Positions 21,652-28,619 of a stretch of 64,000 nt of DNA are shown in pieces (positions within the stretch are counted from its first letter, which is position 1; each line of letters opens with the position of its first letter). The stretch comes from DASUPK01 sp963774305 (GTDB taxonomy: Bacteria > Actinomycetota > Thermoleophilia > Solirubrobacterales > 70-9), in NCBI GenBank assembly GCA_963774305.1, contig CAVZEM010000001.1:1-64000 (forward strand), read 5' to 3'. Both the position numbers and the translations under genes were made by a program. The notes under the pieces were generated by a model that made no database searches, was not told where the DNA came from, and was given only the letters and a program-made list of their open reading frames with translations.

Positions 21652-21705
21652 AGTTCTGGCTCGGGTCCCAGGGGATCTTGTCGAGGTGCCGGCGTCCCTT
21701 CGAGG
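21652..21705 (-). repeat. Direct duplicate of a 54-bp segment (copy 1)
   Basis: AGTTCTGGCTCGGGTCC, GGATCTTGTCGA and GGCGTCCCTT recur in the same order at 22024-22077, inside the hypothetical gene. On the minus strand copy 1 would encode KGRRHLDKIPWDPSQN followed by a stop; copy 2 encodes KGRRCIDKIRRGPEPEL. A tandem duplication or recombination of two related genes is likely. Confidence 0.65.
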
Positions 21706-21716
21706 CCTTGCCGGGT

Positions 21717-22142
21717 CTACTCCGGAAGGTCCTTGTGCCGTAGAAGCGATCGGAGTCGATCGAAGCCATCGGAGTCGATCCACCTCTCGTCGATCGGCTC
21801 GCCTTCGCTGTCGAAGCTTCTGACCTTCAGGTAGCCGGCGCCACTGTCCTCGACCTCTACATATGAGCAACGCTTGGCCATCTCGGCAACCGATTTCGCC
21901 TGCTGCGGCGAGAGAGCGAGCTTGGGTCCCGGCACGCTCGTCTCCTCTGGCACCTTCGGGTCTCGAGGGAACGGGCGATCCATCTCGTCAGTCAACCCGC
22001 CGAGCGTACAGGTCGCCGTAACTAGTTCTGGCTCGGGTCCTCGGCGGATCTTGTCGATGCAGCGGCGTCCCTTGCGGTCCCTCTGCGGTTCACGGCCGCA
22101 CCGAACGCAGAGCGTCCAGCCATCGGCGTCCTGGCCGAGCAC
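21717..22142 (-). CDS. Hypothetical protein with a short Cys motif
   Basis: A 141-residue protein with no recognised domain. The N-terminus WTLCVRCGREPQRDRKGRR has a CxxC that could be half of a zinc ribbon. A middle helix (LALSPQQAKSVAEMAKRCSY) and VEVEDSGAGYLKVRSFDSEG follow. It contains copy 2 of the local 54-bp duplication and ends just before copy 1, so its reading frame may be a product of that duplication. Confidence 0.5.
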   Translation of the reverse strand: MLGQDADGWTLCVRCGREPQRDRKGRRCIDKIRRGPEPELVTATCTLGGLTDEMDRPFPRDPKVPEETSVPGPKLALSPQQAKSVAEMAKRCSYVEVEDSGAGYLKVRSFDSEGEPIDERWIDSDGFDRLRSLLRHKDLPE

Positions 22143-22151
22143 TTGCGGTCC

Positions 22152-22625
22152 CTACGGGCATCCCCTCAGCGTGTCCCGTCCCGCACCGCCCTTGCAGCCA
22201 TCGCCGTGGCTGGCGCCGCCGTTAAGGAAATCGCTTCCACTCTTGCCCTCCAACAGATCGCGGCCGGGGCCGCCGGTCAGCTGGTCGTTGCCGGCCCCAC
22301 CGATCACGGTGTCCCGTCCGGAGCCTGCGTAGACGAGGTCGGCGCCGGGGCCGACGCAGATCAGGTCGTTGCCGCCATGGCTGTACACCTTGTCATTGCC
22401 GGCGAAGGCGCGGATCACGTCCGCGCCCTCCGTGCCGATCAGGGTGTTGTTGCCCGCCGTGCCCGAGATCGTCGCGGCGGAGCAGCCCGCGCCCTTCGCC
22501 TTCTTCTCCTCCTTGGCGGCCTTGGCCTTCGCCGACGCGACTTTGGGGGAGCCGGGCTGGTCGCCCGGCGCGATCAGCGCCACGCTGAGAAGCGAGGCGA
22601 AGACGGCAATCAGTAGGCGTCTCAT
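22152..22625 (-). CDS. Secreted RTX-like (hemolysin-type calcium-binding repeat) protein
   Basis: A 157-residue exported protein. The ATG at 22625 follows GAGAGG and starts a signal peptide (MRRLLIAVFASLLSVALIAP). After a lysine/alanine linker come about seven glycine-aspartate nonapeptides such as GTEGADVI, FAGNDKVYSHGGNDLI, GSGRDTVIGGAGNDQL and GPGRDLLEG, the calcium-binding parallel beta-roll. One cysteine near the start and two near the end may form a disulphide. It is probably a small extracellular or wall-associated protein. Confidence 0.88.
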   Translation of the reverse strand: MRRLLIAVFASLLSVALIAPGDQPGSPKVASAKAKAAKEEKKAKGAGCSAATISGTAGNNTLIGTEGADVIRAFAGNDKVYSHGGNDLICVGPGADLVYAGSGRDTVIGGAGNDQLTGGPGRDLLEGKSGSDFLNGGASHGDGCKGGAGRDTLRGCP

Positions 22626-22796
22626 TTGAATCCTCTCGGTGCCTTCAGACATCGGAACTCGTCCCACAAAGCGTGCCAGGCGAAGTTCGTGCGGACCTCC
22701 GTGGTTCCCACGGGAAGCACGCCCGTAGCGACCCCGACGACACTCTCCAGGCCGCACGGCGCACCAGCGGCGGTTCTGGGCCTCGGCGCAACTACC

Positions 22797-22812
22797 GCTT
22801 TGGACGAGAAGC
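22797..22812 (+). repeat. Rightmost hairpin A copy
   Basis: GCTTTGGACGAGAAGC with extended arms CCGCTT/AAGCGG lies 24 bases before the tRNA-Phe fragment. It is the last copy of this repeat in the window. Confidence 0.75.
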
Positions 22813-22836
22813 GGCAGTCACGCTCGGCGGGCGAGA

Positions 22837-22879
22837 ACTGAAAATCGTGGTGTCGCCAGTTCGATTCTGGCCCTCGCCA
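22837..22879 (+). tRNA. Partial tRNA-Phe: 3' 43 nt only
   Basis: Bases 22837-22879 run from the anticodon loop (CTGAAAA, anticodon GAA) through the 3' anticodon stem TCGTG, the T arm GCCAG-TTCGATT-CTGGC and the 3' acceptor strand CCTCGCC with discriminator A. The 5' half (acceptor GGCGAGG, D arm, CACGA stem) is absent. The sequence upstream is the hairpin repeat region. Such 3' fragments are left when elements integrate into tRNA genes, so this is a likely att-site scar and not a working tRNA. Confidence 0.8.
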
Positions 22880-23056
22880 TATGACTACTGCCCGAGGTCG
22901 CCTCGGTCTGATCGTCACCGCCCTCGCTCTGCGGCTGCCAGGTGGACATCGACAACGTTTCAGGTGCTGCGCCCCTGAGCCGTCTTCCGCTCTTTCCACC
23001 ACTTTGTTAGCGTCACGGCAGCGCTCAGGATGGGCGCGCCGAGAGAAGAGAGAGGG

Positions 23057-25525
23057 ATGCGCGGGACACGGAGGTGGATCGCGGTTGGGATGGTGGCGTC
23101 CGGGCTGGCGGCGTTCGCGCCTGCAGCCTCCGCCCAGGAACCGGGCGGTCCGATCCAGGACTCGACGATCATCGCGCGCAACATCCTGCCCTCGGGTCAG
23201 TACGGGATCCCGGTTCCCGAGGCCAGCACCCAGGCGACGATGTACAACGCGCTCACCCCGCTCTTCGATGGCGTCCAGCCGAATGACCTGTTCACCGACT
23301 TCAAGTCCGAGAAGCTGGGGATCGACACGGACGGCCCGACGACGCAGGAGGACGTGCCCTTCCCGGGGGTGACGCTCGTTCGAGACAGATTCCACGTGCC
23401 GCACGTGTACGCCAGCACCCGCGAGGGCGGAATCGAGGCGGCGGGGTGGATCGCCGCCGAGGATCGCGGGCTGCTGCTGGAGCTTGCCCGTTACGACGCA
23501 CGGGTGGCCGCCATCGACGTCCCCGGGATCACGGCGGTCGGGCTGCTGTCCGCCGGGCAGGGCTTCACGCCCAGCCCCCAGACCGAGGCGACGATCTCGC
23601 AGGAGACCGGCGTCCTGATGCGGCACGGCAGGGAGGGTCGGGCGGTCCTCCAGGACATCGACACCTTCATTGCCGGCATCAACGCCTACCTGCAGGCCAG
23701 CCACTCGCCAAATGCGCCCTGGACCCGCAACGACGTCTACGCCGTCAACGCGCTCAAGGGCCAGTTCCTCGGCCAGGGCGGAGGGGATGAGGCGAGACGC
23801 TCCTCCTTCTTGAACGGACTCCAGCTGCAGCTCGGCAATAGACGCGGGTTCCAGGCCTTCAATGACCTGCGCCAGTTCAAGAACCCGAGGAGCGTCACCT
23901 CGGTGAGCGGCACCTTCCCCTACGGCAAGATTCCCGGGAAGCACCCCGGCAGCGTCGTCATCGATCACGGCAGCTTCACGGCGACGCCGGCCGTGAAGTC
24001 GAACCTCGCGGCCAAGCTCAACAAGCCGTCGATCAACGCCAGTAATGAGCTGATGGTCAGTGGCAGGCGCTCCGCCACCGGGCATCCGACCCTGGTGGGC
24101 GGCCCCCAGATCAGCTACTTCATGCCGGGCTTCGTCTACGAGATCGACATGCACGTGCCGGGCCTCACCTGGCGCGGCGCGACCACCGTTCCCTTCCCCG
24201 GCTACCTCCTGATCGGGCGGACCCCGCGCTTCTCCACGACGCTCACCTCGGCCAGCGCGGACATCATCGACCAGTTCGCCGAGACCCTCTGCGGCGGGAG
24301 CACGGAGAAATACATGTACAAGGGCAAGTGCCGGGACATGGGGCACTTCGACGCGGGGACCATCGACGGCAAGCCGGTCAGCTTCCTGACGACGGTCCAT
24401 GGCCCGGTGGCCGGCTACGCCAGGGTCCGTGGGCGCCAGGTGGCGATCTCCTCGAAGCGCTCCAGCTACCTGAAGGACGTCGTGGACCAGCTCTTCTTCC
24501 GCCGGCTTTCCGATGGCCAGGTCAAGAGCCCGAAGACCTTCTTCAAGGCCGCCTCACTGACGCCGCAGACCTTCAACTCCTTCTACCTCGACAGCCGGCA
24601 CTTCGCGGAGTACACGAGCGGGTTGCTGCCGATCAGAAACCCGCAGACCGATCCGGGGCTGCCCACCAAGGGCACCGGGCGGTTCGAGTGGCGCGGATTC
24701 CTCAAGGCGATGGACCACCCGCATGGCATAGACAACCGGCGCGGCTTCATGACCAACTGGAACAACGGGGTCGCGCACGGCTTCGGCGCGGCCGACGACC
24801 AATGGGGCAGGAACGGGTCCGTGGGCCGGGTGAACCTTCTCAACTTCAACCTGAAGCGGCTCGGCAGGAAGGGAAAGTGGTCGCCCTCTTCGATCGCCTC
24901 GGCGATGAACGCCGCGGCGACCCAGGACGTGCGCACGATCGTGATGCTGCCGCTGATCAACCGCTTGCTGCGCGGCAGCAAGGCGCCCTCGCCCATGGCG
25001 AAGCAGATGCTGGATCTGCTCAACAACTGGCGGCAGCACGGTGGCAACCGCCTCGACCTCAACGGGGACGGCCTGATCGACTATCCGGGTGCGGCGATCA
25101 TGGACACCGCCTACCCGAACATCGTCAACAACGAGATGGCCGCGCGGCTCGGGAGCTCACTCTTGCCGGAGCTGAACACGATGTTCAGTCGCTTCGATCA
25201 GCCGCCGGGAAACCAGTACTCGGGCTGGTACCAGTACTTCGATCGCGACATCCGCGCACTTCTGTCCACGAAGAAGAAGCGCCTGCCCGATCAGTTCAAC
25301 CTCTCCTACTGCGGCAAGGGCAGCCTCGGCCAGTGCCAGAAAGAGGTCTGGGCCGGGATCCAAACCGCCGGGCAGCAGCTCACCGCTCAGCAGGGGCCGG
25401 ATCCGGCGGCCTGGCGAGCGAGCGCGACGAAGGAGCAGATCCACTTCAGCCCGCTGCCCCTGCTCACGATGGCCTACACGAACCGGCCGAGCGGCATCCA
25501 GCAGGTCATCTCCTTCAAGAAGTAA
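23057..25525 (+). CDS. Secreted penicillin-acylase-family (Ntn hydrolase) protein
   Basis: An 822-residue exported precursor. The signal peptide is MRGTRRWIAVGMVASGLAAF with cleavage near AASA. Family landmarks are VRDRFHVPHVYASTREGGIE and AAGWIAAEDRGLLLELARYD in the alpha part. The autoprocessing point is near INASNELMVSG, where the beta chain normally starts with a Ser (family S-N-x-W; here ASNEL). GHPTLVGGPQISYFMPGFVY and DPHLP-like regions follow. It probably cleaves amide bonds in acyl-amino compounds. ATG 23057 is preferred over 23030 because the signal peptide begins there. A paralogue without a typical signal lies at 33660. Confidence 0.88.
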   Translation: MRGTRRWIAVGMVASGLAAFAPAASAQEPGGPIQDSTIIARNILPSGQYGIPVPEASTQATMYNALTPLFDGVQPNDLFTDFKSEKLGIDTDGPTTQEDVPFPGVTLVRDRFHVPHVYASTREGGIEAAGWIAAEDRGLLLELARYDARVAAIDVPGITAVGLLSAGQGFTPSPQTEATISQETGVLMRHGREGRAVLQDIDTFIAGINAYLQASHSPNAPWTRNDVYAVNALKGQFLGQGGGDEARRSSFLNGLQLQLGNRRGFQAFNDLRQFKNPRSVTSVSGTFPYGKIPGKHPGSVVIDHGSFTATPAVKSNLAAKLNKPSINASNELMVSGRRSATGHPTLVGGPQISYFMPGFVYEIDMHVPGLTWRGATTVPFPGYLLIGRTPRFSTTLTSASADIIDQFAETLCGGSTEKYMYKGKCRDMGHFDAGTIDGKPVSFLTTVHGPVAGYARVRGRQVAISSKRSSYLKDVVDQLFFRRLSDGQVKSPKTFFKAASLTPQTFNSFYLDSRHFAEYTSGLLPIRNPQTDPGLPTKGTGRFEWRGFLKAMDHPHGIDNRRGFMTNWNNGVAHGFGAADDQWGRNGSVGRVNLLNFNLKRLGRKGKWSPSSIASAMNAAATQDVRTIVMLPLINRLLRGSKAPSPMAKQMLDLLNNWRQHGGNRLDLNGDGLIDYPGAAIMDTAYPNIVNNEMAARLGSSLLPELNTMFSRFDQPPGNQYSGWYQYFDRDIRALLSTKKKRLPDQFNLSYCGKGSLGQCQKEVWAGIQTAGQQLTAQQGPDPAAWRASATKEQIHFSPLPLLTMAYTNRPSGIQQVISFKK

Positions 25526-25538
25526 CTTCGCGCGCACG

Positions 25539-26321
25539 ATGGCGCGGCAGAAGAAGCTGGTGGGCGCACACGTCGCGCCCGGGAAGCCGCTCGCGGAGGC
25601 GAAGGCGATCGGGGCCGACTGCGTCCAGATCTTCCTCTCGGACCCACAGGGCTGGAAGAAGCCGCCGCCGCGGAGGGACGCCGCAGAGCTCCGGGACTCG
25701 CCGATCCCGCTCTACGTCCACGCCCCCTACCTGATCAACGTCTGCTCGCCGCGCAACAACGTCCGCTACGGCTCGCGCAAGATCCTCCAGCAGACCTGCG
25801 ATGCGGCGGCGGAGGTGGGAGCCGCGGCGGTAATCGTCCACGCGGGCCACGCGGATGATGACATCGCGGAGGGCGTGGGCCGGTGGCTGCGGACGCTGGA
25901 GATGCTCACCTCCGAGACCCCGGTCTACATCGAGAACACCGCGGGGGGCGACAACGCCGTAGCCCGCCGCTTCGATGCCCTCGCCAGGCTCTGGGAGGCC
26001 GTGTCGAAGGCTGACGCGAACGCCGAGATCGGGTTCTGCTTCGACACCTGTCACGCTCACGCGGCCGGCGAGGAGCTCTCGGATGCGGTCGAGAGGGTGC
26101 TCGGGATCGTCGGCAAGATTGACCTCCTCCACGCCAACGACTCACGTGACCCGGCCGGGACCGGCGCGGACCGCCACGCCAACCTCGGCAAGGGGGAGAT
26201 CGGCGCGGAGGTGCTCAGGGAGATGATCAAAGCGGCCGGGCCGCCGGTGGTGGTCGAGACGCCGGGCGGCAAGAGGGAGATGCGCGCGGACATCGAGTTC
26301 GTCCGCGAGGCGCTCGGCTAG
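25539..26321 (+). CDS. nfo: Endonuclease IV (AP endonuclease)
   Basis: A 260-residue TIM-barrel AP endonuclease that cuts DNA 5' to abasic sites in base excision repair. Metal-binding segments are in order: VGAHVAPG, YVHAPYLINVCSP, VIVHAGHADDD, VYIENTAGG, GFCFDTCHAHAAG, LLHANDSRDPAG with DRHANLGKGEIG, and VVVETPGG. These provide the His, Glu and Asp ligands of the trinuclear zinc site. The length is near the family norm. The gene follows the acylase by 13 bases and may be co-transcribed with it. Confidence 0.95.
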   Translation: MARQKKLVGAHVAPGKPLAEAKAIGADCVQIFLSDPQGWKKPPPRRDAAELRDSPIPLYVHAPYLINVCSPRNNVRYGSRKILQQTCDAAAEVGAAAVIVHAGHADDDIAEGVGRWLRTLEMLTSETPVYIENTAGGDNAVARRFDALARLWEAVSKADANAEIGFCFDTCHAHAAGEELSDAVERVLGIVGKIDLLHANDSRDPAGTGADRHANLGKGEIGAEVLREMIKAAGPPVVVETPGGKREMRADIEFVREALG

Positions 26322-26648
26322 CCGGCGGGGGCGGAGGCCGCCTCGGGCGCGCCCTCCAGGGCAAGGCAGATCCCCACTCCCCGGGCTCCCCGACGACATG
26401 ACGGCCCTGGGCGTGATCGCCTCGTTCGGGGTCTGCGCCGCCTACCAGCTCTCGAACAGCGCGGCAGGTGCCTGGCCGCCCAGGGCAGGAAGCGTCGCTC
26501 GAAGGGCACCAGCAGGAAGTTCGGCTCACGTTCGGCCTCGACGCCCTTCCTTCCTCCGAAGCCGTCGCTCATTGGAGCCATTCTCGTTACCAAGTTGGTC
26601 ATCTCACCGGACTGTCCTGTCCGCGGCCGCCTCTAATTTCAGTGACCC
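26322..26648. pseudogene. Inversion-split remnant of a CDP-alcohol phosphotransferase-like gene
   Basis: Two pieces of what looks like one membrane enzyme lie head to head. On the minus strand (about 26570-26465) the frame reads MSDGFGGRKGVEAEREPNFL and LVPFERRFLPWAARHLP. On the plus strand (about 26383-26460) it reads GLPDDMTALGVIASFGVCAA followed by YQLSN. In related CDP-alcohol phosphotransferases, as I recall them, the second segment follows the first directly. The rest of the enzyme, including the DG...AR active-site motif, is missing. This is inferred from recollected family sequence. Confidence 0.4.
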
Positions 26649-27662
26649 ATGGCCGAGACCCTCTTCCAGAACGGCGACGCCCCCGAGCCGCCCGAGGCGA
26701 GCCCGACGCGCCTGCTGCGCGAGATGTCCGATGGCGACCAGGTGACAGGCGCCTTCGTCGTCCGCGAGCGCGAACGCCGCCAGAAGCGGAACGGCGAGGA
26801 CTTCCTCCGAGTGGTGCTCGCCGACAAGACCGGCACCGTCCCGGCGATCGCCTGGGACGGGGTCGCCGAGTGCTTCGAGATCTGCGCGCCCGGCTCGATC
26901 GTGATGGTTCGCGGCAGCTTCGCGATCCACCCCCAGTTCGGCCGGCAGATCAAGCTCGCCGCCGTGCGGCCCGCCGGCCCGGGTGAGTACGACGCCGAGC
27001 AGCTGGCGGAGGGCCCGCTGCGCTCGGTCGAGCTGCTCGAGGCGGACCTGCGTGCCCTGATCGACACCGTCCAGAACCGCTCCCTGCGCGAGCTGCTCGA
27101 CCGTTTCTTCGGCGTTGAGACGGAGTCGTGGGCCCGCTTCCGCGAGGCGCCTGCCGCCAAGCACTACCACCAGGCCTACGCCGGCGGGCTGCTCGAGCAC
27201 AGCCTCTCGGTCGCCCAGGCGGTCAGCGCCGCCGCCAACTTCTTTCCTGGCCTCGACCGCGAGATCGCAGTGACCGGGGCCATGCTGCACGACATCGGCA
27301 AGACCGAGGCCTACAACGACGATCCGCTCGCCATCGAGCTCACCGACGCGGGGCGCCTCGAGGGCGAGATCCCGCGCGGCTACTACAGGGTCCGCCGCGA
27401 GATCGAACGCATCGACGGCTTCGACCCCGACCTCGCCCAGGCCATCCTCCACATCATCCTGTCCCACCACGGGCAGCTGGAGCACGGCTCGCCGGTCGTC
27501 CCCGCCACCCGCGAGGCGACCCTGGTGCACGCGATCGACAACCTCGGCGGCAAGCTCGGCAGCTTCGATCGCCTCGAGAAGGAACTGGCGGACGGCGAGA
27601 GCTGGTCGCGCTTCGACCGTGGCATCGACGGCTCGGCGTTCTTCGGCAGCCGTGCTGCATAG
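26649..27662 (+). CDS. YhaM-like 3'-5' exoribonuclease with OB and HD domains
   Basis: A 337-residue protein. Residues about 20-115 form an OB-fold nucleic-acid-binding domain (VTGAFVVRERERRQKRNGED, ADKTGTVPAIAWDG, VRGSFAIHPQFGRQIKL). The HD phosphohydrolase domain follows: HYHQAYAGGLLEHSLSVAQA, AVTGAMLHDIGKTEAYND (the HD pair), ILHIILSHHGQLEHGSPVVP and HAIDNLGGKLGSF. This architecture matches YhaM-type nucleases that shorten RNA and sometimes DNA from the 3' end. The ATG at 26649 is the natural start, with no upstream homology. Confidence 0.9.
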   Translation: MAETLFQNGDAPEPPEASPTRLLREMSDGDQVTGAFVVRERERRQKRNGEDFLRVVLADKTGTVPAIAWDGVAECFEICAPGSIVMVRGSFAIHPQFGRQIKLAAVRPAGPGEYDAEQLAEGPLRSVELLEADLRALIDTVQNRSLRELLDRFFGVETESWARFREAPAAKHYHQAYAGGLLEHSLSVAQAVSAAANFFPGLDREIAVTGAMLHDIGKTEAYNDDPLAIELTDAGRLEGEIPRGYYRVRREIERIDGFDPDLAQAILHIILSHHGQLEHGSPVVPATREATLVHAIDNLGGKLGSFDRLEKELADGESWSRFDRGIDGSAFFGSRAA

Positions 27663-27742
27663 CTAAAACCTTCGTAAGTCATCCATCTCCCGGCGGCCCC
27701 GCGCCGTAGTACGGGGGCATTCGACCGAGAAGGGATGACTCG

Positions 27743-27931
27743 ATGTTGACAAGGACAGGCAGGTGGATCGTGGCCGGAATCGCCGCTCTGGCCCTCGCGG
27801 TCGGCGGAGCCGGAGTCGCACTCGCGGGACACCACCATCACCACCATCACCACGGAATCCCCCAGCACAACGGCGGGGATCACGACGCGGACAACAACGG
27901 CGGGCCCAGCGACGGCGACGGCAACATCTAG
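27743..27931 (+). CDS. Small His-rich exported peptide
   Basis: A 62-residue protein with a signal peptide (MLTRTGRWIVAGIAALALAV, cleavage after ALA) followed by a natural run of eight histidines and then an Asn/Asp/Gly-rich tail (NGGDHDADNNGGPSDGDGN). The mature part is about 34 residues and could bind divalent metal such as zinc, nickel or copper outside the membrane; this is inferred from composition. The ribosome site is AGAAGGGATGACTCG. The lipoprotein gene follows closely. Confidence 0.75.
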   Translation: MLTRTGRWIVAGIAALALAVGGAGVALAGHHHHHHHHGIPQHNGGDHDADNNGGPSDGDGNI

Positions 27932-27935
27932 GCCG

Positions 27936-28532
27936 ATTCGCCGGCATAGGGCCCTTGTCGCCGCGCTCGCTCTGGCGGGCGCGGCGACATTGGCCGCCTG
28001 TGGCGGCTCCTCGGATGAGGGGGTCACCGGTCCCGCGGCCCCGGTCAACCGCGCCGCCTTCGCCTGGCTTCACCCGCAGTCCCCGCCGCCCGGCTGGAGG
28101 ACCCGCGCCCTGCCGTCCGGAACGGCGACGCTCGCGTACCCAGGCGACTGGCATCTGACGAGGACCGACCCCGGCACGGTGACGGCGTCCCGCACGGCGG
28201 GCGGCGAGATCCTCGGCTACCTCAACGTCACGCCGCAGCAGGGCGAGGAGACGCTCGACGACTGGTCCAGCTTCCGGCCCGCTCACAACCGCGAGGAGGG
28301 GGACACGGATCTGGTCCCGCTTGCCTCCGCGACCGCGCTTCGCTTCCGGGGCGGCGTCGGCTCATGCGTCAAGGACCGCTACGCGACCGAGTCGGAGCAC
28401 CACTACGTCGAGCTCGCCTGCATCGTGCGCGGTCAGGGCGGGACGACGGTGATCGTCGGAGCCGCTCCTCCCGCCCACTGGAGCCGATTCTCGCCGGCAA
28501 TCGAGCGAGCGATCTCGAGTTTCGCCACCTGA
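27936..28532 (+). CDS. Predicted lipoprotein with a non-canonical start
   Basis: From 27936 the frame reads RRHRALVAALALAGAATLAA followed by CGGS: a clear lipoprotein signal with positive n-region, hydrophobic core and lipobox LAAC. No ATG, GTG or TTG precedes the n-region in this frame. The first TTG (27990) is only three codons before the cysteine and would remove the signal. An ATT at 27936 is the best-placed candidate. The mature part has TLAYPGDWHLTRTDPGTVTA, VGSCVKDRYATESEHHYVEL and VIVGAAPPAHW, resembling photosystem II PsbP-like or DUF surface lipoproteins. Two further cysteines may form a disulphide. Confidence 0.7.
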   Translation: MRRHRALVAALALAGAATLAACGGSSDEGVTGPAAPVNRAAFAWLHPQSPPPGWRTRALPSGTATLAYPGDWHLTRTDPGTVTASRTAGGEILGYLNVTPQQGEETLDDWSSFRPAHNREEGDTDLVPLASATALRFRGGVGSCVKDRYATESEHHYVELACIVRGQGGTTVIVGAAPPAHWSRFSPAIERAISSFAT

Positions 28533-28619
28533 TACGCCCGCGCAAAATGCGCAAATCCATTTCCGATCCGTAATGGCTGCTGATTGGGCGGCACGGACCC
28601 GGGTCTATGCTGCTCCCGG

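Larger units (their letters stand above)
22626..23056. other. Gene-free junction: hairpin A, tRNA-Phe fragment, start of core region
   Basis: This 430-bp stretch has no credible gene. It holds hairpin A (22797-22812) and the 3' fragment of tRNA-Phe (22837-22879), and ends with the purine-rich leader of the penicillin-acylase gene. Accessory-type genes and hairpin repeats lie to its left, and none of the hairpin A/B repeats occur to its right. Confidence 0.6.

Noticed and set aside
22837..22879. Complete tRNA-Phe gene
   Set aside because: The 5' acceptor strand, D arm and 5' anticodon stem are absent, so no cloverleaf can form.
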